A stretch of DNA of 64,000 nt from Mesorhizobium sp. ES1-1. Lineage in GTDB: Bacteria; Pseudomonadota; Alphaproteobacteria; Rhizobiales; Rhizobiaceae. The stretch is taken from assembly GCF_020164785.1 (NCBI RefSeq), contig NZ_JAIUGX010000013.1, positions 124,001 to 188,000 on the forward strand. The letters run 5' to 3'. Positions 26,511-35,149 of the stretch are shown one piece after another. Position 1 is the stretch's first letter. Each line of letters opens with the position of its first letter. Below the pieces are notes generated by a model. That model saw only the letters and a list, made by a program, of their open reading frames with translations. It was not told where the DNA came from and searched no databases. A program made the translations under genes and the position numbers.

Positions 26511-27149
26511 ATGAGGACGGACGATCTCATCAAGGCGCTTGATGCCGATGCGCGAGACAAGGCGATGCCGCTGCAGTCGGCCTGGTGGCTCGCCGCCGGA
26601 GCCGCCACCGTGGTTGCGGCGGTCGTATTCCTGCTGACCATCGGGCCGCGGCCCGATTTCATGGCTGCCGCGCATACATTGCGCTTCCTCTCCAAATTCG
26701 TCTTCACAATCGTGCTCGCGGTCAGCGCTTTCACCCTGATCCGTGCCCTGTCGACCCCTGGTGCCGTGACAGGGCGGGCGATGGCGGGCCTGGTCGTGGC
26801 TCCGCTGCTGGTCGGCGCCGCCGTGGTGCTGGAACTGTTCGCGGTGCCGCAGACCGAGTGGGGGGCGCGCCTCATCGGCCACAACATGATGATCTGCATG
26901 GGCCTCATCCCGCTGATCGGCATCGGCCCGCTTGCGATCTTCCTGGCGATCCTGTGCTATGGCGCTCCGACACGGCCGGTGCTTGCCGGCGCGGTCGCGG
27001 GCCTGCTTGCCGGCGGGCTTGCTGCGACCTTCTACGCCGCCCACTGCTTCGACGACTCGCCGCTGTTCGTCGCTGCCTGGTACACGGTTGCGATTACGGC
27101 TCTGGCCTTGATGGGAGCGCTCGGCGGACGGTTCCTGGTGCGCTGGTAG
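26511..27149 (+). CDS. nrsF: NrsF (DUF1109) membrane anti-sigma factor
   Basis: The 212-residue product has a short cytoplasmic N-terminus (MRTDDLIKALDADA) followed by six hydrophobic helices, the DUF1109/NrsF layout. NrsF proteins hold the partner ECF sigma factor at the membrane and release it under stress. Cysteines in the membrane part (one in NMMICMGL, one in YAAHCFDDS, one in AILCYG) are candidate sensing residues, as cysteines are in Caulobacter NrsF. The ATG is one base after the sigma factor stop, so the pair is translated together. Confidence 0.85.
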   Translation: MRTDDLIKALDADARDKAMPLQSAWWLAAGAATVVAAVVFLLTIGPRPDFMAAAHTLRFLSKFVFTIVLAVSAFTLIRALSTPGAVTGRAMAGLVVAPLLVGAAVVLELFAVPQTEWGARLIGHNMMICMGLIPLIGIGPLAIFLAILCYGAPTRPVLAGAVAGLLAGGLAATFYAAHCFDDSPLFVAAWYTVAITALALMGALGGRFLVRW

Positions 27150-27260
27150 TCGGCGTGCCGCGCCACAATGCCGTGCTTGCTACAGCAAGGGACCGGTATT
27201 GCAGTTCATCTACCCTTGATGAGATGCTGGAGCGTTGGTCCGGCATGCGGGGAGTGCGAG

Positions 27261-27662
27261 ATGCAGACTGTAGCGATCGAGATCAGGAACGTGGAGGGCA
27301 CGCAAGCCGCCATGGGCTGGGCGGGGAGCCACACGCTCGTCATCGATCGAGCCATGGGCAAAGCAGGCGGCCTTGGACTGGGGTTCAATGGCGCCGAACT
27401 GCTGGGCCTCACGATCGGCGGATGCTTCGCCAATGACCTGCGATACGTCGCCGCTGAGAGAGACCTGAAGATCAAGGAGATCAGCATCTCCGTAGAGGTG
27501 ACGTTACAAGGCGACCCGATCATCGCCACCGACGCAATGTTGCACGTCAGGGTTCAGGCGGCGGACGGTTCGGATTGCACCGACCTAATCCGCCGAACGA
27601 GCGAGATATCGATGGCCATGAATTCCCTGAACCGCGGAATATCGGTGACGCTCGGAGACTAG
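27261..27662 (+). CDS. OsmC/Ohr-family peroxidase-like protein
   Basis: This 133-residue protein has the OsmC fold, with two redox cysteines at C55 (GGCFAND) and C106 (GSDCTDL), the positions used by OsmC and Ohr for reducing organic hydroperoxides. The ATG at 27261 has GGGGAG upstream and gives a proper N-terminus (MQTVAIEIRN); the frame is open further upstream without similarity. It follows the sigma factor/NrsF pair on the same strand, 111 bases on, and a link to the same oxidative stress response is plausible but not shown. The stop codon lies in a hairpin shared with hbd. Confidence 0.85.
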   Translation: MQTVAIEIRNVEGTQAAMGWAGSHTLVIDRAMGKAGGLGLGFNGAELLGLTIGGCFANDLRYVAAERDLKIKEISISVEVTLQGDPIIATDAMLHVRVQAADGSDCTDLIRRTSEISMAMNSLNRGISVTLGD

Positions 27663-27679
27663 AGCAATTACTGCTCTAG
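27659..27679. terminator. perfect hairpin containing both convergent stop codons
   Basis: CTAGAGCA-ATTAC-TGCTCTAG is a perfect 8-bp stem. The TAG stop of the OsmC gene is in the left arm and the TAG stop of hbd (opposite strand) at the mirrored position in the right arm. It probably acts as a bidirectional transcription end, although no T-run follows. Confidence 0.55.
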
Positions 27680-28554
27680 CGCGTCGGGACGGGATGCTCG
27701 CCGCGATAGTCATAGAAACCGCGCCCGGTCTTGCGGCCGAGCCAGCCGGCCTCGACATATTTCACCAGCAGCGGGCAGGGTCGGTATTTGGAGTCCGACA
27801 GACCGTCATGCAGCACCTGCATGATCGACAAGCAGGTGTCCAGGCCGATGAAGTCCGCAAGTTGCAGCGGGCCCATCGGATGGTTGGCGCCGAGGCGCAT
27901 GGCGGTGTCTATGGCGTCGACAGAGCCGACACCCTCGTAGAGCGTATAGATCGCCTCGTTGATCATCGGCAGCAGGATGCGGTTGACGATGAAGGCCGGA
28001 AAATCCTCCGAAACCGTAATCGTCTTGTCGAGCTGCTTCACATAGGCCTTGGCCGCCTCGAAGGTCTGATCCTCCGTGGCGATGCCGCGCACGAGTTCGA
28101 CCAGCTTCATCAGCGGCACTGGGTTCATGAAATGTATGCCAATGAAGCGCTCGGGCCGGTCGGTCTGCGCCGCGAGCCGGGTTATCGAGATCGACGAGGT
28201 GTTGGTCGCCAGTATGGCTTCGGGATTGAGCTGCGGACAGAGCTGGGCGTAAATCTTGCGCTTGACGGTCTCGTCCTCGGTGGCCGCCTCGATCACCAGA
28301 TCGGCCGCGGCGAGGTCGGCCATGGCCGGCGCCGAACCGATGCGCGCCATCGCCTCGTTGCGCAGCTTTTCTTCGAGTTTGCCGGCCCCCACCTGTCGGG
28401 CCATGTTGCCGCTGATGGTGGCGATGCCCTTCTCGATGCGGTCGGCCGATATGTCGTAGATAAGCACCTTGTAGCCCGCGAGCGCGGACACATGGGCGAT
28501 GCCCCCGCCCATCTGGCCTGCGCCGATGATGCCGATCGTCTCGATCTTGCTCAT
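27676..28554 (-). CDS. hbd: 3-hydroxybutyryl-CoA dehydrogenase
   Basis: The 292-residue enzyme reduces acetoacetyl-CoA or oxidises 3-hydroxybutyryl-CoA with NAD(P), in butyrate/polyhydroxybutyrate metabolism and beta-oxidation. The dinucleotide motif [15 protein letters not shown] is at the N-terminus; the catalytic histidine is in [12 protein letters not shown] and the C-terminal domain has [17 protein letters not shown]. The ATG at 28554 is used rather than one 51 bases upstream because it immediately precedes the Rossmann strand. It follows etfBA, which would take the electrons of acyl-CoA dehydrogenases, but a terminator lies between. Confidence 0.94.
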   Translation of the reverse strand: MSKIETIGIIGAGQMGGGIAHVSALAGYKVLIYDISADRIEKGIATISGNMARQVGAGKLEEKLRNEAMARIGSAPAMADLAAADLVIEAATEDETVKRKIYAQLCPQLNPEAILATNTSSISITRLAAQTDRPERFIGIHFMNPVPLMKLVELVRGIATEDQTFEAAKAYVKQLDKTITVSEDFPAFIVNRILLPMINEAIYTLYEGVGSVDAIDTAMRLGANHPMGPLQLADFIGLDTCLSIMQVLHDGLSDSKYRPCPLLVKYVEAGWLGRKTGRGFYDYRGEHPVPTR

Positions 28555-28570
28555 TACACCGATCCCGTCA

Positions 28571-28606
28571 AAAGGCCTTTGCAGCCTGCTTTTTGTGCGG
28601 TGCAAA
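28571..28606. promoter_or_regulatory. palindromes upstream of hbd
   Basis: A perfect palindrome AAAGGCCTTT (28571-28580) and the dyad TTTGTGCGGTGCAAA (28592-28606) lie 17-52 bases upstream of the hbd start. The TGC/GCA-rich dyad resembles PhaR-type sites near polyhydroxybutyrate genes. This is a candidate operator region only. Confidence 0.35.
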
Positions 28607-28642
28607 CTAAAAGGGCGGGGAGACTTCGTCTACCCCACCCTT
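28605..28642 (-). terminator. terminator after etfA
   Basis: On the minus strand AAGGGTGGGGTAGAC pairs with GTCTCCCCGCCCTT (one bulge) around a short GAA loop, followed by TTTTAGTTT. It lies 28 bases after the etfA stop and before hbd, so etfBA messages should end here. Confidence 0.7.
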
Positions 28643-28670
28643 CACTATTAATACGCTTTGGCTGGAAGCG

Positions 28671-29600
28671 TCAAAGCGCCTTTTGCAGTTCGGGCAGGAG
28701 CGCGAAAAGATCGCCGACAAGGCCGTAGTCCGCGACCTGGAAGATCGGTGCCTCCTCGTCCTTGTTGATGGCGACGATGACTTTCGAATCCTTCATGCCG
28801 GCAAGGTGCTGGATGGCGCCGGAGATGCCGACCGCAATGTAAAGGTCGGGTGCGACGACCTTGCCGGTCTGGCCGACCTGCCAATCGTTCGGTGCATAGC
28901 CGGCGTCGACAGCGGCGCGCGAGGCGCCGACCGCGGCACCCAGCTTGTCGGCGACCGGCAGGATGACCTCCTGGAACTTCTCCGAGGAGCCGAGCGCCCG
29001 GCCGCCCGAGATGATGATCCGGGCCGAGGTCAGTTCCGGGCGGTCGGTTTCCGACAGCCTGTTTTCGACAAAGGTGGAGAGGCCGGGATTGGCGGTTGCC
29101 TGGATCGTCTCCACCGCGGCGGAACCGCCTTCGGGCGCTGCCTGGAAGGAAGCGGTGCGCACTGTGATGACTTTCTTGGCGTCCGTGGACTGCACCGTCT
29201 GGATGGCATTGCCGGCATAGATGGGCCGCTTGAACGTATCGGGCGACACCACTTCGATGATCTCGGACAACTGCGCGACATCGAGCAGGGCGGCGACGCG
29301 CGGCGCGACGTTCTTGCCCGACGAGGTGGCCGGCGCGATGATCGTGTCATAGGCGCCTGCCAGCGAAACGACGAGTGCCGCCGTCGGCTCGGCGAGACGC
29401 TCGGCAAGTTCGTCAGCCTCGGCCAGCAGCACCTTGCCGACGCCCTTGAGCTTGGCGGCGGCGTCCGCCGCGCCTCTGGCGCCCTTGCCGGCCACCAGCA
29501 CATGCACGTCCGAACCGATCTGCAGGGCCGCCGAAAGGGCTTTGGCGGTCTGTTCGGAGAGGGTGGCGTTGTCGTGTTCAGCGATGAGAAGAATTGCCAT
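28671..29600 (-). CDS. etfA: electron transfer flavoprotein, alpha subunit
   Basis: The 309-residue subunit binds FAD: the C-terminal domain has [17 protein letters not shown], then [53 protein letters not shown], the standard EtfA signature. With EtfB it passes electrons from acyl-CoA and other dehydrogenases to ETF-ubiquinone oxidoreductase. It lies 23 bases after etfB and ends at a terminator. Confidence 0.97.
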   Translation of the reverse strand: MAILLIAEHDNATLSEQTAKALSAALQIGSDVHVLVAGKGARGAADAAAKLKGVGKVLLAEADELAERLAEPTAALVVSLAGAYDTIIAPATSSGKNVAPRVAALLDVAQLSEIIEVVSPDTFKRPIYAGNAIQTVQSTDAKKVITVRTASFQAAPEGGSAAVETIQATANPGLSTFVENRLSETDRPELTSARIIISGGRALGSSEKFQEVILPVADKLGAAVGASRAAVDAGYAPNDWQVGQTGKVVAPDLYIAVGISGAIQHLAGMKDSKVIVAINKDEEAPIFQVADYGLVGDLFALLPELQKAL

Positions 29601-29623
29601 TTGTCTGTTCCTTTCCCGACCGC

Positions 29624-30373
29624 TTACAAAACGCCGGCTTCGTTCCTGAGCTTGTCGACGAGCTCGGCGACGCTCTTGACCTTGACGCCCGCCTTGCGGC
29701 CGCTCGGCTCCTCTGTCTTGATCACCTTGAGCCGCGGCTTGACGTCGGCGCCGTAGTCGGCCGGGCTCTTTTCGTCGAGCTGCTTCTTCTTGGCCTTCAT
29801 GATGTTGGGCAGCGAGGCGTAGCGCGGCTGGTTGAGGCGAAGGTCGGCGGTGACGATCGCTGGCATCTTCAGTTCAACGGTCTGCAGGCCGCCATCGACT
29901 TCGCGCGTGACCTTGGCCTTGTCGCCGTCGAGCACGATCTTGGAGGCGAAAGTGCCCTGCGCCCAGCCGAGCAGCGCCGCCAGCATCTGGCCGGTCTGGT
30001 TCGAGTCGTCGTCGATCGCCTGCTTGCCGAGGATGACGAGGCCGGGCTGTTCGGCGTCGACGACGCCCTTCAGTACCTTGGCGACGCCGAGCGGCTCGGT
30101 CTGTTCGTCGGTCTTCACCAGGATGGCCCGATCGGCGCCCATGGCCAGTGCGGTCCGCAGGGTTTCCTGCGACTGCTGCGGGCCGATCGACACGACGATG
30201 ATCTCGTCGGCCTTGCCGGCTTCCTTGAGCCGGATCGCCTCTTCCACCGCGATCTCGCAAAATGGGTTCATCGCCATCTTGACGTTGGCGAGTTCCACGG
30301 CCGAACCGTCGGCCTTCACGCGAACCTTCACATTCGCATCCACAACCCGCTTCACGGGCACAAGGATCTTCAT
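29624..30373 (-). CDS. etfB: electron transfer flavoprotein, beta subunit
   Basis: The 249-residue product is the AMP-binding beta subunit of ETF. It begins [19 protein letters not shown], has the [19 protein letters not shown] helix, [23 protein letters not shown] and the recognition loop [20 protein letters not shown], which docks to partner dehydrogenases. It is the first gene of the etfBA pair; 192 bases separate it from the rhomboid gene upstream, which may hold its own promoter. Confidence 0.97.
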   Translation of the reverse strand: MKILVPVKRVVDANVKVRVKADGSAVELANVKMAMNPFCEIAVEEAIRLKEAGKADEIIVVSIGPQQSQETLRTALAMGADRAILVKTDEQTEPLGVAKVLKGVVDAEQPGLVILGKQAIDDDSNQTGQMLAALLGWAQGTFASKIVLDGDKAKVTREVDGGLQTVELKMPAIVTADLRLNQPRYASLPNIMKAKKKQLDEKSPADYGADVKPRLKVIKTEEPSGRKAGVKVKSVAELVDKLRNEAGVL

Positions 30374-30484
30374 CTGCCTGTCACCTCTCTAGAGACAATT
30401 GGGCGCGCTATAACAGCCCGCGCTCACTCCGAGTTGTCGAAAGCCGACATTCCGGATGGAAATTCTGGTCTTTGACCGCCTTGG

Positions 30485-30515
30485 GCCGCAACGGAGACGT
30501 CTCCGTAGTTGCGGC
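30485..30515. terminator. hairpin between rhomboid and etfB genes
   Basis: GCCGCAAC-GGAGAC and GTCTCC-GTA-GTTGCGGC form a nearly perfect palindrome with one three-base bulge, 50 bases after the rhomboid stop. No T-run follows, so it may be a weak terminator or a structure in the etfB leader. Confidence 0.35.
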
Positions 30516-30565
30516 GGCACCGCACGTCAATATGCCGAAACATGGTGGCTGGCATTCAAATCGGT

Positions 30566-31354
30566 TCAGTCGGGAGCGGAAGCGCCGCCGCGTCCCCAGC
30601 GTTGCGTAAGCGTGGGCGGTTCCGCCGTTACAACGGGTTGCTGGGCAGGAACTGCGACCGCGGCATCCTCGTCGGCGCCGGCAAACAGCGGCACGCCGCG
30701 ACGGCGCAGGACCAGCACCAGGACGATGCCGGCAATGATCCCGCCAATATGGCAGGCCCAGGAAATCTGGTCCTCGCCGCCGCGCGCGAACATCACCACC
30801 TGGAAAAGCACCCACAGGAGAAGCGGGATGAAGGCGGGGATGCGAAGCGGAATACGGGCAAAGGCCAGCACCCAGACTTTTACCCTCGGGTAGAGGATCA
30901 GGTAGGCGACCACGACGCCCGCAATGGCCCCGGAAGCGCCGATAAGCGGCACCTGCGAGTCCCAGGCGATGAGCCCTTGGAAGACGGCTCCTGCGACGGC
31001 GCACAAGAGGTAGAAGACGAGGAAGCGGATGTGCCCGAGCGCATCCTCTACGTTGTCGCCGAACACCCACAGGAACAGCATGTTGCCGCCAAGGTGCAGG
31101 ATGTCGTTGTGCAGGAAGGAATAGGTGAGGTAGCTCAGCTTCTCGGGGATGACGATGAAGCGGGGATCCAGTTCGGCGGTGTCGTGAACGACCGAGGGGA
31201 TGAAGCCAAGCCCAAGCACGGCGGCATTGTTGAACGTCTCGCCGCCTAGCGATGTGATCAGGTAGACTACGGCATTGACCGCGATCAGGCCGATCGTCAC
31301 GTATTGATACCGGATATGACGCAGCCTGTTAGTGTCGTAAAGCGGGATGAACAT
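30566..31354 (-). CDS. rhomboid-family intramembrane serine protease
   Basis: The 262-residue protein has about six membrane helices. The catalytic serine is in the GxSG motif IGASGAIAG (S141) and the catalytic histidine in WACHIGG (H202), so the protease should be active; HN-rich segment LHLGGNMLFLWVFGDNVED matches the oxyanion region. It would cut membrane proteins within or near the bilayer. The ATG at 31354 gives MFIPLYDTN, the standard start for this subfamily. It lies 31 bases after the cobalamin adenosyltransferase gene, in a minus-strand run SDR-HIG1-pduO-rhomboid. The substrate is unknown. Confidence 0.9.
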   Translation of the reverse strand: MFIPLYDTNRLRHIRYQYVTIGLIAVNAVVYLITSLGGETFNNAAVLGLGFIPSVVHDTAELDPRFIVIPEKLSYLTYSFLHNDILHLGGNMLFLWVFGDNVEDALGHIRFLVFYLLCAVAGAVFQGLIAWDSQVPLIGASGAIAGVVVAYLILYPRVKVWVLAFARIPLRIPAFIPLLLWVLFQVVMFARGGEDQISWACHIGGIIAGIVLVLVLRRRGVPLFAGADEDAAVAVPAQQPVVTAEPPTLTQRWGRGGASAPD

Positions 31355-31385
31355 CGTCCCTGTGCCCTCGCGCCTTTCGAACAGT

Positions 31386-31967
31386 TCAGCGGTTCTTGCC
31401 CGGAATCCATAGCACGTCGGCATTCCCATTGTCATTGACCGACCGGGCGGCGACAAAGAGGAAATCCGAGACGCGGTTGATGTATTTGAGCCCGTCGCGG
31501 TTGACGTGTTCGCGCTGGTCCTGGGCGAGCGCCACCATCAACCGTTCGGCTCGCCGCGCTACCGTGCGGGCAAGATGCAGGGCCGCCGCGGCCGGCGTGC
31601 CGCCGTTCAGGACGAAGGAGCGCAGCGGCTCGAGGTCCTTGTTGAGGAGATCGATATCGTTTTCGACGCGGTCCGTCTGCGTGGCCGTGATCCGCAAGGG
31701 CTCGTAGCCGAGGGGCTTGCCGTCGTCGGGCACCGCAAGGTCGGCGCCGAGGTCGAACAGATCGTTCTGGATGCGGCCAAGCATGGCGTCTATCGCCGGA
31801 TGGGACGAGACTGTGTGGACCCGCGCCATGCCGATACAGGCATTGGCTTCGTCGACCGTGCCGTAGGCCTCCACCCGAATGTCGGATTTCAGGCGCCGTT
31901 CGCCGGTGCCAAGGCCGGTGGTACCGTCGTCGCCGGTGCGGGTGTAGATCTTGTTGAGCTTGACCAC
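31386..31967 (-). CDS. cob(I)alamin/cob(I)yrinate adenosyltransferase, PduO type
   Basis: The 193-residue enzyme transfers the adenosyl group from ATP to cobalamin, forming coenzyme B12. The ATP-binding N-terminus TRTGDDGTTGLGTG, the VEAYGTVDEANACIGMAR stretch, FVLNGGTPAAAALHLARTVARRAER and the C-terminal YINRVSDFLFVAAR are all as in PduO-type enzymes. It is part of a compact minus-strand group and is commonly found next to etfBA in rhizobia. It may supply adenosylcobalamin for methylmalonyl-CoA mutase or ribonucleotide reductase. Confidence 0.93.
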   Translation of the reverse strand: MVKLNKIYTRTGDDGTTGLGTGERRLKSDIRVEAYGTVDEANACIGMARVHTVSSHPAIDAMLGRIQNDLFDLGADLAVPDDGKPLGYEPLRITATQTDRVENDIDLLNKDLEPLRSFVLNGGTPAAAALHLARTVARRAERLMVALAQDQREHVNRDGLKYINRVSDFLFVAARSVNDNGNADVLWIPGKNR

Positions 31968-31989
31968 ATCGTCTCCCGCTGCGGTATCG

Positions 31990-32181
31990 TCACTTGCGGG
32001 TGAAATACACCGCCAGCAGAATCAGCGCCAGCGCCACGGCTTGCAACATGACGCGTGCCTGCATCAGCTTGTTTGACGTGACGCTGGAGCCGCCGCGCAT
32101 CATGTTGATCAGGCCTCTGATCAGCACAATCGCCACGGCGACCATGACAAGAATGCCCAGAATGTTGAAGACGGTAGCCAT
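31990..32181 (-). CDS. small two-helix membrane protein (HIG1-domain-like)
   Basis: This 63-residue protein has two membrane helices (about 5-25 and 43-60) joined by a short basic loop MMRGGSSVTSNKLMQARVMLQ, the HIG1/twin-transmembrane pattern. HIG1 proteins associate with respiratory complexes in mitochondria; bacterial function is not settled. An open frame extends to 32469, but this overlaps the SDR gene and is not similar to anything; the ATG at 32181 is used. It lies between the SDR and pduO genes with gaps of 26 and 22 bases. Confidence 0.85.
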   Translation of the reverse strand: MATVFNILGILVMVAVAIVLIRGLINMMRGGSSVTSNKLMQARVMLQAVALALILLAVYFTRK

Positions 32182-32207
32182 TGTGCGTTTCCAATTGTTT
32201 TTCGCGG

Positions 32208-33074
32208 TCAGGCGCGTTTGGCCATCAGGCGATAGAGCATCGACGCCGGCAGGATGCGTTTGAGCGCCACGCCGATCTTGGCCGGCACCGTTACCACATA
32301 GTGCGGGCGCGGGCTCCGCGACAGAAGTGCATGGCGAAGAACCTTGTGAACCACTTCCGGCCCCGGCTTCAGCCGCGAGCGGCTGCCGCCGGCGCGCAAC
32401 CTTTCCATCTGCGCCTCGTAGGCGGCGCGGTGCACGGACTTCTGGTGGTCTATGTTCCGGAGGAACCATGGCAGGCCGTTGATCGGCAGCCGCGAGCGCA
32501 CGGGGCCCGGCTCGATCAGCGAAACATGGACACCGCTGCCGGCCAGTTCCTGGCGCTGGCAGAGCATCAAGGCCTCAAGCGCGTATTTGGAGGCCGCATA
32601 GGCGCCGCGAAAGGGCACCGGCACCAGGCCGAGGATCGAGGAGCAATGTACGATTCGACCATGGCCCTGGCGCCGCATGACGGGCACGACGCGGCTGGTG
32701 AGGTCGTGCCAGCCAAAAAAGTTGGCTTCGAACTGGTCTTTCAGCACCTCGACCGCCAGATCCTCGACCGCGCCGGCCTGGGCGTAGGCGCCATTGTTGA
32801 ACAGGGCGTCGAGCCGACCGCCGGTGCGGTCGAGCACGGCGCCCAAAAGTGCGGCGATGGACGCCGGCTCGGTGTAGTCCATGTAGAAGGCCTCGATGCC
32901 ATCGGCCTCGAGGGTGGCGAGGTCTTCCGGCTTGCGTGCCGTGGCGAATACCCGCCAACCGTCCGCCTTCAACGCGCGGGCGCAATGGGCGCCTATTCCG
33001 GAAGATGCACCGGTGACGATGATCGCGCGCAACTCTGGGGCCGGACTTATCGTGGTTTCGCCAAGGGTTGCCAT
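32208..33074 (-). CDS. short-chain dehydrogenase/reductase
   Basis: This 288-residue SDR has the NAD(P) motif TGASSGIGAHCA, the NNGAYAQ segment (NNAG equivalent), the catalytic serine in HCSSILGLV and the YxxxK pair in YAASKYALEAL. Family members reduce or oxidise alcohols and ketones; no substrate can be given. The ATG at 33074 is selected over one at 33134, which lies in the shared promoter region. It is divergent from the BrkB-like gene with 59 bases between and heads the group SDR-HIG1-pduO-rhomboid. Confidence 0.9.
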   Translation of the reverse strand: MATLGETTISPAPELRAIIVTGASSGIGAHCARALKADGWRVFATARKPEDLATLEADGIEAFYMDYTEPASIAALLGAVLDRTGGRLDALFNNGAYAQAGAVEDLAVEVLKDQFEANFFGWHDLTSRVVPVMRRQGHGRIVHCSSILGLVPVPFRGAYAASKYALEALMLCQRQELAGSGVHVSLIEPGPVRSRLPINGLPWFLRNIDHQKSVHRAAYEAQMERLRAGGSRSRLKPGPEVVHKVLRHALLSRSPRPHYVVTVPAKIGVALKRILPASMLYRLMAKRA

Positions 33075-33133
33075 TTGCCGCAATCCCTTCCCATATTCGC
33101 GGCGTGCAGACAATTGGAGGGACGCGGTTCTCA

Positions 33134-33982
33134 ATGCGGAAGATCGTAGCCCTCAAGCGCGTTCTCTACGACGCGCTCGGCCATTTCAACACCGACGACG
33201 GCTGGGCGATGGCCAGCCATCTGGCTATTACCTCGCTGATGGCGCTCTTCCCGTTCCTGATCTTTGCCACCACTCTGGCGAGCTTCCTTGGCGCGCAGGC
33301 GTTCGCCGACACCGCCGTTCACCTGGTCTTCGACACCTGGCCCGAACAGATCGCCAAGCCGATCGCGCGCGAAGTGCTCAATGTGCTGACTGTCCGGCGC
33401 ACCGACCTTCTGACCTATGGCGTGCTGCTGGCTGCCTATTTCGCGTCGAACGGCATCGAGGCGCTGCGCACGTCGCTCAACCGGGCCTATCGCGTCTCGG
33501 AAACGCGCGGCATCATCTACCGACGGGTGCAGAGCATCCTGTTCGTGCTGATCGCGACGGCCGGTTTCCTGGCGATCAGCGTGCTTCTGGTGTTCGCGCC
33601 GCTGCTGGCACGCCTGGCCGAAGCCCGTATCGAAGGCATCCAGCCCTATATGGGCACGATCACGCTCTGGCGATACGTCATCGCTTCCGCGGTCATCATC
33701 AGCGGATTGTTCGCCGTGCACATCTGGCTACCGGCCGGCAAAAGGCGCTTCGTTTCCATCGTGCCGGGTATCATTTTCACGCTGGTGGCCTGGCTCATAG
33801 GCTCGACGGTCTTTGCCGTCTATCTCGACCATTTCTCGTCTTACGTGACGACCTATGCCGGCCTCGCCTCGATCATGATCGCCGTGGTTTTCCTCTACAT
33901 GCTGTCGGCGATCTTTATCCTGGGCGGTGAGCTCAATGCCGCGATCAGCCGCTATCTGGAGGCGCGCGCCCGTGTGGGGTGA
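33134..33982 (+). CDS. YihY/BrkB-family inner-membrane protein
   Basis: The 282-residue product has six hydrophobic helices and the family signature MASHLAITSLMALFPFLIF near the N-terminus, RTSLNRAYRVSETRG in the middle, and SIMIAVVFLYMLSAIFILGGELNAAI near the end. It was once called ribonuclease BN, wrongly; its role is not known, but related proteins affect envelope or ion balance. The ATG at 33134 follows a GGAGGGACGC leader. It converges on a DMT gene through the 8-bp repeat region. Confidence 0.9.
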   Translation: MRKIVALKRVLYDALGHFNTDDGWAMASHLAITSLMALFPFLIFATTLASFLGAQAFADTAVHLVFDTWPEQIAKPIAREVLNVLTVRRTDLLTYGVLLAAYFASNGIEALRTSLNRAYRVSETRGIIYRRVQSILFVLIATAGFLAISVLLVFAPLLARLAEARIEGIQPYMGTITLWRYVIASAVIISGLFAVHIWLPAGKRRFVSIVPGIIFTLVAWLIGSTVFAVYLDHFSSYVTTYAGLASIMIAVVFLYMLSAIFILGGELNAAISRYLEARARVG

Positions 33983-33987
33983 GGGGT

Positions 33988-34140
33988 GCAGAATTGAGGA
34001 ATAGCAGAAGTGAAGAATTGAAGAGTTGAAGAGTTGCAGACGGGCGCCCGAGAGGGCAGCAATTCCTCAATTCCTCAATTCCTCAATTCCTCAATTCCTC
34101 AATTCCTCAATTCCTCAATTCCTCAATTCCTCAATTCCTC
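33988..34140. repeat. 8-bp tandem array with an opposed degenerate array
   Basis: CAATTCCT is repeated ten times without a mismatch from 34060 to 34139. To its left (33988-34035) about six degenerate 8-mers of AAGAATTG/AAGAGTTG type read as the reverse complement of the same unit. A 10-bp palindrome CGGGCGCCCG (34041-34050) separates the two. The whole could form one long hairpin between the convergent BrkB-like and DMT genes. The right array supplies the last codons and stop of the DMT gene. Confidence 0.95.
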
Positions 34141-35008
34141 TGCCCGGCCGAGCCGTCGCCAGGCCAACGCCGAAAGTCGTGATCGCCATGCCGACAATCT
34201 GCAACGCGTTGAGCTGCTCGTTGAACAGGGCCCAGGCGATGACAGCGGTCACCGCCGGCACCAGGTAGAAAAGCGAGGCGACCTTCGACATCTCGCCGTC
34301 GCGGATCATCACCATCAGCAGGAAGATGGCGCCGAGCGACAGCACCAAAACCAGCCAGGCGGTGGCGAAGATCAGTTCGCCGTTGATGACGACCGCGTGC
34401 GTCTCGAAGGCGAGGGCGGCGAGCATCATCAGCGCCGCCCCGCCGACATATTGCCACATGGTCGCCGCCACGAGGTCGCCGCCGGAGGCGAAGCGCTTTT
34501 GCCAGATCGTGCCGGCGCTCATGCCCAGCACAGAAATCAGGGACGCCGCCAATGTCGCCGTCGTCACGCCACCGCCGAGCGCGCCGAGCTTCGGCCACAG
34601 CACGGTGACGATGCCGATGAGGCCGATGCCAAGGCCGAGCCAATGGCGCGGCAAGATCGCCTCGCCGAGGAGCTTGCCTGCAAGCACTGCCGTGATCAGC
34701 GGCTGGAGGCCGACGATCAGGGCCGAGAATCCGGCCGGCATGCCGCGATGGATGGCCCAGAAGACGGCGCCCAGATAGACGCCATGCATCAGGACGCCCG
34801 CGCCGGCCGCATGCAGGGCTTCTTCGCGCGTGGCCCGTTTCGAGCCCAGCACCAGCATCAGCAGCGCCAGCAGGATCGCGGCCAGCACGAAACGGGCGGC
34901 GAGGAATGTGAACGGCTCGACCCATGGCATGGCGTAGCGCGCGCCGATGAAGCCGGTTGCCCACAGGACGACGAAGGTGGCGGGGATGAACCGCTTGATG
35001 CCGTGCAT
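34115..35008 (-). CDS. EamA/DMT-superfamily transporter
   Basis: The 297-residue membrane protein has ten predicted helices in two EamA repeats, starting KRFIPATFVVLWATGFIGARYAMPWVEP. It is probably an exporter of a small metabolite. The last residues (GIEELRN) and the TGA are encoded by the first 8-bp units of the tandem array, not by conserved sequence, so the natural C-terminus has been overwritten. A perfect 14-bp dyad TGAACC-AC-GGTTCA at 35091-35104 is upstream. No regulator gene is adjacent. Confidence 0.9.
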   Translation of the reverse strand: MHGIKRFIPATFVVLWATGFIGARYAMPWVEPFTFLAARFVLAAILLALLMLVLGSKRATREEALHAAGAGVLMHGVYLGAVFWAIHRGMPAGFSALIVGLQPLITAVLAGKLLGEAILPRHWLGLGIGLIGIVTVLWPKLGALGGGVTTATLAASLISVLGMSAGTIWQKRFASGGDLVAATMWQYVGGAALMMLAALAFETHAVVINGELIFATAWLVLVLSLGAIFLLMVMIRDGEMSKVASLFYLVPAVTAVIAWALFNEQLNALQIVGMAITTFGVGLATARPGRGIEELRN

Positions 35009-35090
35009 TTTCAGAAAGCCGCCGCGCCGGGGAGAGTTGATCGTGGCGATGCTCTAGTCCCGTTCAGGAGAGCGCGCAAAACGAAACCGT

Positions 35091-35104
35091 TGAACCACGG
35101 TTCA
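35091..35104. promoter_or_regulatory. perfect dyad upstream of the DMT gene
   Basis: TGAACC-AC-GGTTCA is a perfect inverted repeat 83 bases upstream of the DMT start and 46 bases before the end of gluQ. Its size fits a dimeric repressor site. The binding protein is unknown. Confidence 0.35.
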
Positions 35105-35149
35105 CGAGAATTCAAAGGACGTCGAATGCAGCGTTTAACGGAACTGGCC

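Noticed and set aside
34060-34139. CRISPR array
   Set aside because: The 8-bp unit is repeated head to tail without spacers and there are no cas genes.
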